The position numbers and the translations under genes are program-made. The notes under the pieces were generated by a model. It ran no database searches, had not been told where the DNA came from, and was given only the letters and a program-made list of their open reading frames with translations. From an uncultured SAR86 cluster bacterium (lineage in GTDB: Bacteria > Pseudomonadota > Gammaproteobacteria > Magnimaribacterales > AG-339-G14), in NCBI GenBank assembly GCA_902526045.1, contig CABZJI010000003.1:93627-157626 (forward strand): a stretch of 64,000 bases of DNA, read 5' to 3'. Shown piece by piece: positions 36,476 to 45,410 of this stretch (within the stretch, counting starts at the first letter, position 1; every line of letters begins with the position of its first letter).

Positions 36476-38380
36476 CTACTGATCGTCTAAAAACGTCTCG
36501 ATGAGGCTCAGATCAACCACTGGTTTACCTCTTTTCTCTAATAGCAATTGTTCTGCTTTCAAAAAGTTGTACTTTTCAGTACTGATAGTTTGCATATCAG
36601 CAGCATTTTTAATAATCGTTGGTTTAAGGAACACAACAAGGTTTCTTTTCACTTTAGATTTTGATGTTGATTTAAAAAGGTTTCCAAATACTGGGATGTC
36701 TCCTAGTCCAGGGACCTTTCTTTCAACCTCTTGAATATCTTCATCAATCAAACCCCCAAGTACAACGGTTTGTCTATCTTCAACCATGACTTTAGTTTGA
36801 ATCTCTCTTTTATTTGTAATTATCTCCGACGCACTTTCTGTTATCGGTCCGAATAAACTGGAAACTTCTTGTTCGATATCAAGTCTAATTGAGTCACCGT
36901 CATTGATTTGCGGAGTTACCAAAAGTTTAATTCCTATCTCTTGACGATTAATAGTTCTGAATGGATTGGCATTGTTTGCTCCTAGAGATTCTCCGGTGGT
37001 GATAGGAATTTCTTGTCCTACTAAAATAGAAGAAGTTTCATTATCCATGGTTAAGATTGAAGGTGTAGATAGGACGTTGGAATCAGAGTCTTTTGCAATA
37101 GCATTCAAAATAGATGCAAAGCTACTTTGACCAGCAACAATTTTTCCAATCCCAACCGCTATACCCTCAATTCCCAGCAATGAGGATGCTGCAACGGATT
37201 TAACTGTTCCTGCTAAGCCCTCTTCTGCCAAGAGACTTGAGCTAGAAGCAGCAAAAGCGGTTAAATCAGGATTCGGACTTCCAAACCTTGTGCCGAATGC
37301 TGGTTGTTCCACGCCATCGCCCTGAAAAAGAATCTGTACTCCAAGATCTTTTGTAAGTTGTTCCGAGATTTCTACGATAATTGCTTCGACTAAGACCTGA
37401 GCTCTTCTGATATCTATTTTGTCTATAACATCTTCTAATTGGCCAAGGATATCTGGATCAGCATTAATGATTAAAGAGTTTGTCTCTTTATGAGCTGATA
37501 TAGATGTCTTAATTTTCCCACCAGAACTCCCTTGAGGGCTCTTATCTATATTTTCTGCAACATTGGTCAAAATATCCTTTATCTCTTCTGCGGATGCATA
37601 TTTTAAATACCTGACTTTTAAACTTTTTGACTCGCTGACTTCGTTATCTAAATCAAATGCTATGGATTTCATTTTTGCTGTAACTTCTTGATTTCCAACC
37701 AACAAGATGGCATTAATGCGATCAATTCCAAAAGCATTAAATTGTGCAGTTGTTCGGTTGGATGCACTCTTCAAATGCAGATCGTTCAGAATCTTAGCCA
37801 TTTCCTTAGAAGAAGAATTTTTGAGAGAGATTAATTCAACTAAATCTTGGTCAAGTCGATCTAGCTCGTTTGCAATGTTCATGATTTTTGTAATGTTCGA
37901 TGCTTTGTCTGCGATTAAAACTGCATTTGCATCAACAAAGGCTTCAAGGTGACCTGATCTGTTGGTAATGGGTTTCAATAGAGCCACTAAAGGTTTTGCA
38001 GAAATATTTTTTGGTCTAAAAACATTGATGGCCAATTCATCGGATAAACTATTTTCAGAGTAGTTGGCTTGAAATTCCGTTCTGCCAACGACTTCAGGAA
38101 CTATCTTGGCAAGATTCCCATAATCAACCACAGAATAAGCATGGGCAGCCATGACAGATTTAAATACTTCGTAAGCCTCATCAATGCTTAAATCAATCTC
38201 AGATGCGACCGTTACCGAGCCTTTTACCCTGGGATCGACTACAAAGGTTTTATTGGTCACGCCGGCCATATCTGATATGAAAACCTTGATATCGGCATCA
38301 CGTAAATTTATTTTTGCAGATGCCAATGACAAAGATACACAGGCGAGCGCAAGGAGTAATATCCCTCTCGTAAAAATCAT
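36476..38380 (-). CDS. gspD: Type II secretion system secretin D
   Basis: Outer-membrane secretin, 634 residues. Signal peptide (~1-22), N0 domain (INLRDADIKVFISDMAGVTNKTFVVDPRVKG), N1-N3 repeats, and the C-terminal secretin domain with VEAIIVEIS, VLSTPSILTMDNETSSILVGQEIP and VVLGGLIDEDIQEVERKVPGLGDIPVFGNLF. Three bases after gspC. No obvious pilotin gene (gspS) is nearby. Confidence 0.97.
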   Translation of the reverse strand: MIFTRGILLLALACVSLSLASAKINLRDADIKVFISDMAGVTNKTFVVDPRVKGSVTVASEIDLSIDEAYEVFKSVMAAHAYSVVDYGNLAKIVPEVVGRTEFQANYSENSLSDELAINVFRPKNISAKPLVALLKPITNRSGHLEAFVDANAVLIADKASNITKIMNIANELDRLDQDLVELISLKNSSSKEMAKILNDLHLKSASNRTTAQFNAFGIDRINAILLVGNQEVTAKMKSIAFDLDNEVSESKSLKVRYLKYASAEEIKDILTNVAENIDKSPQGSSGGKIKTSISAHKETNSLIINADPDILGQLEDVIDKIDIRRAQVLVEAIIVEISEQLTKDLGVQILFQGDGVEQPAFGTRFGSPNPDLTAFAASSSSLLAEEGLAGTVKSVAASSLLGIEGIAVGIGKIVAGQSSFASILNAIAKDSDSNVLSTPSILTMDNETSSILVGQEIPITTGESLGANNANPFRTINRQEIGIKLLVTPQINDGDSIRLDIEQEVSSLFGPITESASEIITNKREIQTKVMVEDRQTVVLGGLIDEDIQEVERKVPGLGDIPVFGNLFKSTSKSKVKRNLVVFLKPTIIKNAADMQTISTEKYNFLKAEQLLLEKRGKPVVDLSLIETFLDDQ

Positions 38381-38383
38381 ATT

Positions 38384-39202
38384 TTAATTTAGGTTAATTG
38401 TAAGGGTAATTGGGCTACCGTCTCTGATAACACCAACCTCTATATTTCTAACTTTTTGGTTAAGTTCACGTTCTAGATCAACTGTCGTTACCTTTTGACC
38501 GTTGAAGGATGTAAGGATATCTCCGGGTTCTAAATTATCATCTTGAAAAAATGGTGAAGATTTCACCGGATTAACTCTTATTCCTAAAACTTCCCCATCT
38601 CTAATGACGGGATTGAATGAAATAAGCTCTTTGATCTCAAGATTTTCTAACCAATCTTTTGATGCCACTTTGGTTGGATCTATGGATTGTTTAAAACCTT
38701 TATTTTTTATGACTTCGGCAAAAGATAAGCTTTCAAGTTTCCCGTTCCTTCTCAGATTAACAAACGTGTCATCTATAGACTCCACAACGAGATTGCCTGA
38801 AATTTTGTCTCCAATTTTATAGCTTCTCTGTTTTTCATTTGGAAGACCAATAATGGCAACATTTTCTTCTTTAGATTTTACAATTCCATACAATTTTATA
38901 TTCAGATCAGTTTCAGGACCTTTTTTGTTAGTTTCAGACGAAATAGCTATAGATTGATTTATAGCGCTGGCCTTAGCTGAAGAAAAAGGATCCGAATTCA
39001 GCGCAACGTACTGTTGAGAAGTATTTACTACAGTAGAAGCTTTAAAATCTATATCTGGAAACAATATGCTGTTTACAGAAGAATAAAGTTGAACGGAAAT
39101 AAAAATGGCAAAAACAGAAGCAAAAACTAGACGAAATTTAACAACAAATTCCGTTGCGTTATCAAAATAACTCTGAAAATCGAGCTTAATGCCAAAAATC
39201 AT
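38384..39202 (-). CDS. gspC: Type II secretion system protein C
   Basis: Links the secretin to the inner-membrane platform. 272 residues: membrane helix (~24-42), HR domain (LNIKLYGIVKSKEENVAIIGLPNEKQRSYKIGDKISGN given here in family order, ~97-137) and a C-terminal PDZ domain (GIRVNPVKSS...LEPGDILTSFNGQKV, ~205-250). First of the eleven gsp genes; 40 bases after the TonB-dependent receptor stop, with no terminator between. Confidence 0.95.
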   Translation of the reverse strand: MIFGIKLDFQSYFDNATEFVVKFRLVFASVFAIFISVQLYSSVNSILFPDIDFKASTVVNTSQQYVALNSDPFSSAKASAINQSIAISSETNKKGPETDLNIKLYGIVKSKEENVAIIGLPNEKQRSYKIGDKISGNLVVESIDDTFVNLRRNGKLESLSFAEVIKNKGFKQSIDPTKVASKDWLENLEIKELISFNPVIRDGEVLGIRVNPVKSSPFFQDDNLEPGDILTSFNGQKVTTVDLERELNQKVRNIEVGVIRDGSPITLTINLN

Positions 39203-39242
39203 AATTTTGATTATATATCTTTACCTCAAAACTAAGAAATAT

Positions 39243-41744
39243 TTAAAAAACGGTTTTTATTGAGAAAGAATAGGTAATTGGATAATCATATACTTCAACC
39301 AATTCATCCAGTTGATACACTTGATAATTCTCTCCAGTCAGATTACCTATACTAAAGCCAATTTCTAAATCGTTGTCACCAGAGCTAATAAAGGCTGTGT
39401 AATTGAGATCTAATATACCGGCACCCTGTTCATAATAAGCCGGAGCACCTTTGATCGGAGCTAATTCAGAAATTCTCTCTCCCGTATAGTTATAGGCAAG
39501 TACCACTTTATGATCGCCCGTTTCGTAGCCAAAAGTAAAATTACCCAGAAAATCTGATTGTCCTTGCAAGCCTCGTTTTGCTTGAACAAATTGTGATGTC
39601 GTATCTACCTCTGAATTCATGAAGGTTAAATTACTTCTAATAAAATATGGAAAAAAATCATAATAAACTTCAAATTCCGTTCCAAGCATTTGCCCTTCAT
39701 CAACATTAAGAAACTCTCTGTAGAAAGTTCCCGGTTGAATTCCCTGTTCAATAGGATTTTTTAAATCCTTAGCAAATAATCCTGCAGAAAAATATTGTCC
39801 GCCGTTACCGAAATACCATTCGTATCTAAAATCTAAATTGGTAATTTCGGTAATTTTTAAGTCGGGGTTTCCCACGAAAGATCTATTAGTAGCTGGATTG
39901 AAGAAAACGGACTGAGCTAATTCTCTAAAATTAGGCCTAACAACTGTCTCACTTAAAGCAAAACGGATTTGCATATTGTTATCTAGCGTTTGAGTAAGAG
40001 TCACAGATGGCAAAACTTTTTGAAGTGTAAGGTCGCTTCTATCATTTTGAATTTTTGAGTATTTATTGAAGTTTTTTACGTTGATGTCTGAATCTTCGTA
40101 TCTAAAACCAAAAGATATCCTAAGAGAATCTGTAAATTGACCGTCAATGCCACTATAAAAGGCAAAAATTTCAGAGTCGGCTCCATAGTAATCTGCAGCC
40201 CCAGCAATCTCGTTTATCTCCCAAGCATCTGGGCTTATATATTCATCTGCAAATAATTGATTCAAGGGAAGAGTTAAAAAAGATTCATTAAAATCAATCG
40301 TTGCTGATGGAGAAGGATCAAATTCAAAATTTGAAATCTGATTATCTCTATCTTTAAAATAATATGAAGCACCAATTTTGAAATCCATTGAAACATCGCC
40401 AGCAACAATGAAATATTTAAAATCTGCGCCTAGATCAACTACAGAATCCTGTAAATCAAAAAATTTCAATCTGAATTTATCGTTCCTATTTCCAAAGTAT
40501 CTCGTACCGTCCTCATACACTTCGTATTGAGTATCTAAATTATTGGGAGATTCTCTGGTACTTTCAGCATATGATGTTCTCCAATTCAATTGCAAATCTC
40601 CCCAAAAATGCTCTCCAGAAGCTTGATTTGTCCACACTTGTCTTTCAACCCATTCAACATAAGTTCTTTCCATGGGGAAATTGGATAGCGCTAAATCGCT
40701 GTAAATAAATGAGACTGTATCTGAGGATTTTCTAGTTAAAAAACTGGTTAATTTAATTGTATGATCAACGTTTATTTCAAAACCCAGACCTAAAAGAGAG
40801 GATAAATTTATTGTATTGGTAGAGTTAGTAAATTGTTCTTTATCTACAATTACAAGAATGTCATCAGGATTTGAAGCCTCTGGTTGCCAAGAATTCGAAT
40901 TTCTTTTCTTTTCTTGAGAATCCCATTCATTCGAATAGTTCAATGCAAAAATAATACCCATATCAGAATCATTTATCTCAAAAGAATTTCCAGTAGAAAG
41001 CGATAAAGATATATTCGGATCCAAAGAGGATAATTTTAATTTTTTAGGCATATTAGAGGCCAATTCCGAACCAATTATCTGGAGTTCTGATGGATTTAAT
41101 CCGCCGGAAAAAAAGCTATTGTTTCTTCGAATAATTTTTCCAGCAGATACTGCAGAAAGATATTCTTTTGGTAATGCCCTCTCTGTCGAACCGAATCCAT
41201 AGACATCAGAATCATAACTAGGTGAGGAGAGAAAACTTTTACTGGTGGTTAGATTATCTCCACCTAAGGAAAAGGAAAAATCTAAAAATTCCTCTTCTGG
41301 TACGGCAATGGTTCTGAGATTTACAATTCCTCCTCCAAAATTTCCAGGGAACTCAGGTGAATATGTTTTTTGTACCAATACACTTTCTAGAACGTTTGTT
41401 GGAAAAAGATCTAAAGGAACTACCCTACTAAGAGGTTCAGGAGAAGCGATCGATGAACCGTCTAAAAGTGCAGATGAATATCTATCTCCTAATCCTCTCA
41501 CGTAAACATATTTTCCTTTAACAAGACTAAGTCCAGTAACTCTCTTTAATGCATCCGCTATATTACTATCTCCGGCTTCTGACATTTCTGAGGAGCTTAT
41601 TAGGTTTGAAATTTCTGATGTCGATCTTTTTTCATCTGGAATGAAGATTCCTGATACTACTAATTCCTCTAAATCACTATTTCCCTGAGAAGAGATAAAA
41701 GATGAAATGAAAACTGAAATAAATATTATTGATACTTTTTTCAT
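39243..41744 (-). CDS. TonB-dependent outer-membrane receptor
   Basis: 833 residues from ATG 41744 (signal peptide MKKVSIIFISVFISS). An upstream in-frame start at 41828 would add a leader lacking signal character and overlap the upstream gene. TonB-box-like LEELVVSG follows the signal; plug domain (IADALKRVTGLSLVKGKYVYVRGLGDRYSSALLDG shown in part, NFGGGIVNLRT); a 22-strand-type barrel ending in aromatic YSFSIKTVF. Co-oriented and 10 bases from the beta-helix lipoprotein, 40 bases before gspC. Ligand unknown. Confidence 0.93.
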   Translation of the reverse strand: MKKVSIIFISVFISSFISSQGNSDLEELVVSGIFIPDEKRSTSEISNLISSSEMSEAGDSNIADALKRVTGLSLVKGKYVYVRGLGDRYSSALLDGSSIASPEPLSRVVPLDLFPTNVLESVLVQKTYSPEFPGNFGGGIVNLRTIAVPEEEFLDFSFSLGGDNLTTSKSFLSSPSYDSDVYGFGSTERALPKEYLSAVSAGKIIRRNNSFFSGGLNPSELQIIGSELASNMPKKLKLSSLDPNISLSLSTGNSFEINDSDMGIIFALNYSNEWDSQEKKRNSNSWQPEASNPDDILVIVDKEQFTNSTNTINLSSLLGLGFEINVDHTIKLTSFLTRKSSDTVSFIYSDLALSNFPMERTYVEWVERQVWTNQASGEHFWGDLQLNWRTSYAESTRESPNNLDTQYEVYEDGTRYFGNRNDKFRLKFFDLQDSVVDLGADFKYFIVAGDVSMDFKIGASYYFKDRDNQISNFEFDPSPSATIDFNESFLTLPLNQLFADEYISPDAWEINEIAGAADYYGADSEIFAFYSGIDGQFTDSLRISFGFRYEDSDINVKNFNKYSKIQNDRSDLTLQKVLPSVTLTQTLDNNMQIRFALSETVVRPNFRELAQSVFFNPATNRSFVGNPDLKITEITNLDFRYEWYFGNGGQYFSAGLFAKDLKNPIEQGIQPGTFYREFLNVDEGQMLGTEFEVYYDFFPYFIRSNLTFMNSEVDTTSQFVQAKRGLQGQSDFLGNFTFGYETGDHKVVLAYNYTGERISELAPIKGAPAYYEQGAGILDLNYTAFISSGDNDLEIGFSIGNLTGENYQVYQLDELVEVYDYPITYSFSIKTVF

Positions 41745-41754
41745 AAAAGTTAAA

Positions 41755-43182
41755 TTAAATATCTGACCATCCCTCAGTCCAATCAGTTCCGTCACTTGGA
41801 ACTGCTCCAATTTCTGATGGAACACCAAAGAAAGAATCTAAAAGATTTGTATTAACTTCCACCGAAGCTTCATTAGCTCCATTTTTATAACCATTTAGGG
41901 TATTTTTGCTTTCAACTACTCCTTGTTCTGAAGCCCAAGCACTTGTGCTAAATAAGTCTGATCCGTCTTCACCGCTAAATTTTTTATCTCCACAATCCAT
42001 AAGAATGGATTTCGCAGAGAGAGTTGACGAATTAATCGATCCAGCGGATGCAAAGGTAGATGCATCATCAATTTCTATACATGGACCTTGATTAGATTCA
42101 TCGATAATTATCCCGTTTAAAAGTGTTGCTTGAGTTCCAGCTCTTAAGTGAATTAATTCTCCGTGTTTTTCGGTATTCCCTATAATTAAAAAGTTGGAAA
42201 TTATTGGATTAGATCTAGGAGAAGCATCATTTGCCTTGCCGTTGTTATCAAATTCCATTGCATTATCAGGCCTATTGTTTGATGCTGTAACAGGGTCTGG
42301 GGTATTTTGATCTATTATGATCCACTGTGCCTTTCCTCTCCATCCATTTGTGTAGTCAAAAGAATCATCCTGAACACCTGTTAAATAAATATATTTAAGA
42401 TTAACTGTTCCACCAAAAATTTCTATTCCATCGTCTTTACTGTTGTGGACCCTGATATAATTTATTTCTGTACCATCTCCTACCGTATACAGAGCCAAGC
42501 CATTTAGTTCGTTTTCAGATGTGAATGCATATCCTGCATATTTAATTACCACGAAAGATAATACTCCAGAGTCATCATTATCATCGTCACCACCGTACTT
42601 AACATCTCCGGCATCAAATCCTTCTACGGACCTCTCACAGATACCTTCTGAATTTTTTTCTGCATCGGTACAGTTTTGAGTCGCTTTCCCCATTATCTGC
42701 AAACCACCCCATTGAGCCTGAGCATCAGCAGCTAAAGTTCCATCATCTGAAGCAGAAGTCATAATAATAGGTTTAGTCTTCGAACCTCTTGCTACAATTT
42801 TTGCGCCTCGAAGAATATTTAAAGAATCTTTTCCAGATTCTCCTCTTATAGTGGTACCTTCTTGAATAGTCAGAATAGGAGTTGTTGTATCATCACCAAT
42901 TTTTACGGGACCGCTCAAAATATGAGTAGCATTATTTTGCATAGTGAAGCTATCGTTATAAGTACCGGAATAGATACAAGTTAATTCATTGTTACTGTCT
43001 TCTCCAGATAAAACTATTTGCCCATCTGAATTAGAAATATTCGGACAAGAACTAGAATCAGATGTGCTTTGGATAGCAGTCAGTGGATTTGGGGATTCAT
43101 CATTATCTCCATTGCTGCAACTTAAAACTAGACCGATAATTAATAAATTAAATAAGTTTTTTGAAAGTGTTTTTAAATTCAT
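41755..43182 (-). CDS. Beta-helix-type surface lipoprotein paired with the TonB receptor
   Basis: 475 residues with a lipoprotein signal and acylation Cys22 (GLVLSC). After an acidic low-complexity stretch come repeated short units: ILTIQEGTTIRGES, LNILRGAKIVARGS, WGGLQIMGKA, LSFVVIKYAGYA, INYIRVHNSKDDGIEIFGG and VNLKYIYLTGVQDDSFD, typical of a right-handed beta helix. Such lipoproteins often accompany TonB receptors in marine bacteria. The ligand-capture role is inference. It is the first gene of the minus-strand run leading into the gsp operon. Confidence 0.8.
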   Translation of the reverse strand: MNLKTLSKNLFNLLIIGLVLSCSNGDNDESPNPLTAIQSTSDSSSCPNISNSDGQIVLSGEDSNNELTCIYSGTYNDSFTMQNNATHILSGPVKIGDDTTTPILTIQEGTTIRGESGKDSLNILRGAKIVARGSKTKPIIMTSASDDGTLAADAQAQWGGLQIMGKATQNCTDAEKNSEGICERSVEGFDAGDVKYGGDDDNDDSGVLSFVVIKYAGYAFTSENELNGLALYTVGDGTEINYIRVHNSKDDGIEIFGGTVNLKYIYLTGVQDDSFDYTNGWRGKAQWIIIDQNTPDPVTASNNRPDNAMEFDNNGKANDASPRSNPIISNFLIIGNTEKHGELIHLRAGTQATLLNGIIIDESNQGPCIEIDDASTFASAGSINSSTLSAKSILMDCGDKKFSGEDGSDLFSTSAWASEQGVVESKNTLNGYKNGANEASVEVNTNLLDSFFGVPSEIGAVPSDGTDWTEGWSDI

Positions 43183-43318
43183 AATAAAAATAAAAAATTA
43201 TAAAAAATGTATATGGCAAAAAAGATAAAAGATGATGTTTAGGGTTACAAGAATGTGTCAAATATGGAAATTTTGACTTTTTAAATGCTAAATAGATGAA
43301 AATAAACTCATACATTTT
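43183..43318. promoter_or_regulatory. Divergent control region, beta-helix lipoprotein / gspO
   Basis: A 136-base AT-rich gap between divergent genes. It contains an inverted repeat GTCAAA-N9-TTTGAC at 43257-43277. Each arm includes a TTGAC element, one facing each gene (TTGACT on +, TTGACA on -), so the repeat could be both operator and the pair of -35 boxes. Convincing -10 boxes were not found. Confidence 0.35.
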
Positions 43319-44050
43319 ATGAATCTAATTCTATTTTTTTATTTCGGCTCTATTCTTGGGAGTTTTTTTCAATCCTTAAACTCTAGGATGGCTAGTCAAG
43401 ATTCTTTAACTGAGAGTCAGCTTAATGTTCGGTCTCCTAGATCAAATTGCGATAAGTGCGGACATCAACTCTCCGTCATTGATCTAATTCCTATTCTCAG
43501 TTTTTTATACTTAAAAGGCAGATGCAGATTCTGTGATAAAAAGATCGAAGCGCAAAACTTAACTGCAGAAATCATTTTTGGGTTTGTGTTTCTTTTTTTA
43601 AGCTTTAATAGTTTTAATACATTTGATTTAGCTTTTAATGTTCTTTTCTTTTCTTTTATTTTTGCTATAGCTTTGTATGATTTTGAATATTTTTTGGTAC
43701 CAAAAATCTATTTATTATTTCTACTGTTTGTTAGTTGTTCATTCGTAGTTATGCATGGATATCTTATCAATGTCATTTTCGCTTCTGTAATAACAGGCAT
43801 TATCTTCGGTATGAAGTTAATCTTAGATTACATCAAAAAAGAGGAAACATTTGGGTTAGGCGATGTATTGATAATATTTTGCTTAGGTTTATTTTTTGAG
43901 CCTTTTTCATTTTCTTTAATTCTTTTCTTATCTTCCATCTTAGGCCTCTTGATATTTGGTTTAAGATTTATTCTTCTGAATAAAGAAAAAAAAGTACCAT
44001 TTGCCACAATTATGGCAATTGGCGCTCTAGGAATAAGTCCTTTGGGCTAA
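43319..44050 (+). CDS. gspO: Prepilin peptidase
   Basis: Cleaves and methylates pseudopilin leaders. 243 residues, polytopic. N-terminal LGSFFQSLNSR, cytoplasmic zinc-type cysteines CDKCGH and CRFCDKK, aspartyl catalytic residues in ALYDFEYFLVP and FGLGDVL. Required for the gspG/I/J/K products encoded nearby. Located outside the main gsp operon, divergent from the beta-helix lipoprotein. It may also serve type IV pili if the organism has them (then pilD). Confidence 0.95.
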   Translation: MNLILFFYFGSILGSFFQSLNSRMASQDSLTESQLNVRSPRSNCDKCGHQLSVIDLIPILSFLYLKGRCRFCDKKIEAQNLTAEIIFGFVFLFLSFNSFNTFDLAFNVLFFSFIFAIALYDFEYFLVPKIYLLFLLFVSCSFVVMHGYLINVIFASVITGIIFGMKLILDYIKKEETFGLGDVLIIFCLGLFFEPFSFSLILFLSSILGLLIFGLRFILLNKEKKVPFATIMAIGALGISPLG

Positions 44051-45297
44051 AAAGAATAAATAGCTTTAAAGACTAAAAAAATGAGTATGGAGAGAATTGC
44101 TCCAATGGGTATAGTAATGATCCACCCTGAAAAAATTTGACCAACTTTTCCCCAAGATAAACTTTTCGATGAATTGACTAATCCCACTCCTATGACAGCC
44201 CCGATCAGTGTATGTGTTGTCGAAACAGGAAAACCGTAGCCTGAACTTAAAATTACTACAAAAGCCGTTGCTAAATTCGCAGCAAAAGCTGATGAGGGTG
44301 TAATTTTAGTTATTCCTCTGCCTACCGTTCCAATAACTCTATAACCAAAAGTAACTAAGCCTATCACTATCCCAACAGACCCCAGTAATAATACTCCTGT
44401 AGTGACCGCTGTTTGGGAATCAAGCGAGCTGTTATAGGAAACAGTATTAATAACAGCAGCCAAAGGGCCAACGGCATTCGCAACATCGTTAGAACCGTGC
44501 GCAAATGCGATAGAACAAGCAGTAAAAATTACCAACATGCCAAAAAAAGACTCGATGCTCATGTTTTCATCTTTATCCGGCTTATTTGATCTTAGAAGTA
44601 AAATACCGGCAAAAACAATTACAAGCCCAACTAAACTTGAGTAAATGATGGCTTCATAAAAACTAAAATCTAAACCGACGTGCTTTAGTCCTTTTGTGAA
44701 TGTGAGCATTGCAATTACAAAGCCCATAAAAAATAGATAAATAGGACTAAATTTCATGGTATTCGAAAAGGGATCTCTGCTATCAAGAATAAGAAACCTA
44801 ATACTTTTATATAAAACAAAAGCAACCAAGGATGAGAAAACAGGTGATAAAATCCAGGTAGTGCCAATTTCTGAAACTCTTTGCCAGTTAACTGCATCAA
44901 ATGAAAGGCCAACTATGGTGAATCCGATGATAGCTCCTATTATTGAGTGAGTAGTTGACACCGGCCAACCTAATGCCGATGCAACGAATAACCAAATTCC
45001 CGCCGATAAAAGTGCAGACATCATTCCAAAAACTAAAACATCAGAATCATCGGTAAATTGATCCGAGTCAATAATTCCTTTTCTTATGGTATCGGTGACT
45101 TCTCCGCCAGCAAGAAAAGCGCCTGCAAATTCAAAAATACAAGCAATCAACAATGCGGTTTTTAAAGAAATGGCTCCTGATCCAACCGATGTGCCAAAAG
45201 CATTTGCAACGTCATTCGCTCCAATTCCCCATGCCATGATAAAGCCAAAAACACAGGCCAAGATAATAATTTCTGTTTCTATTCCAACGAATGCCAT
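44047..45297 (-). CDS. pit: Inorganic phosphate transporter, Pit family
   Basis: Low-affinity metal-phosphate/proton (or sodium) symporter. 416 residues, with about ten hydrophobic segments and the duplicated signature GANDVANAFGTSVGSGA (~26) and GSNDVANAVGPLAA (~286), plus SWPVSTTHSIIGAIIG and FPVSTTHTLIGAVIG (paired motifs). Divergent from ppk2 and part of the phosphate island. No PhoU-like regulator gene (often adjacent to pit) is present here. Confidence 0.95.
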   Translation of the reverse strand: MAFVGIETEIIILACVFGFIMAWGIGANDVANAFGTSVGSGAISLKTALLIACIFEFAGAFLAGGEVTDTIRKGIIDSDQFTDDSDVLVFGMMSALLSAGIWLFVASALGWPVSTTHSIIGAIIGFTIVGLSFDAVNWQRVSEIGTTWILSPVFSSLVAFVLYKSIRFLILDSRDPFSNTMKFSPIYLFFMGFVIAMLTFTKGLKHVGLDFSFYEAIIYSSLVGLVIVFAGILLLRSNKPDKDENMSIESFFGMLVIFTACSIAFAHGSNDVANAVGPLAAVINTVSYNSSLDSQTAVTTGVLLLGSVGIVIGLVTFGYRVIGTVGRGITKITPSSAFAANLATAFVVILSSGYGFPVSTTHTLIGAVIGVGLVNSSKSLSWGKVGQIFSGWIITIPIGAILSILIFLVFKAIYSF

Positions 45298-45410
45298 TGA
45301 ATTTATGAATTAAGCAAACACAATATACGAAATAAAGACTTTAGTTAAACTTTTTAAGATGATTTAATAAAATTTCACATAATCTTCTTTAAATAGTTCA
45401 AAAATAAAAA
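45298..45410. promoter_or_regulatory. Divergent pit/ppk2 control region
   Basis: 113 bases of AT-rich DNA between pit (minus) and ppk2 (plus). I looked for Pho boxes (CTGTCAT direct repeats at 11-base spacing) and found none convincing. No ribosome site is evident before ppk2. The promoters must lie here but cannot be placed. Confidence 0.35.

Noticed and set aside
41745..41828. TonB receptor start at 41828
   Set aside because: The extra 28 residues have no signal-peptide character and overlap the lipoprotein gene; ATG 41744 begins a normal signal peptide.
45298..45410. Pho box in the pit/ppk2 gap
   Set aside because: No pair of CTGTCAT-like half-sites at 11-base spacing on either strand.
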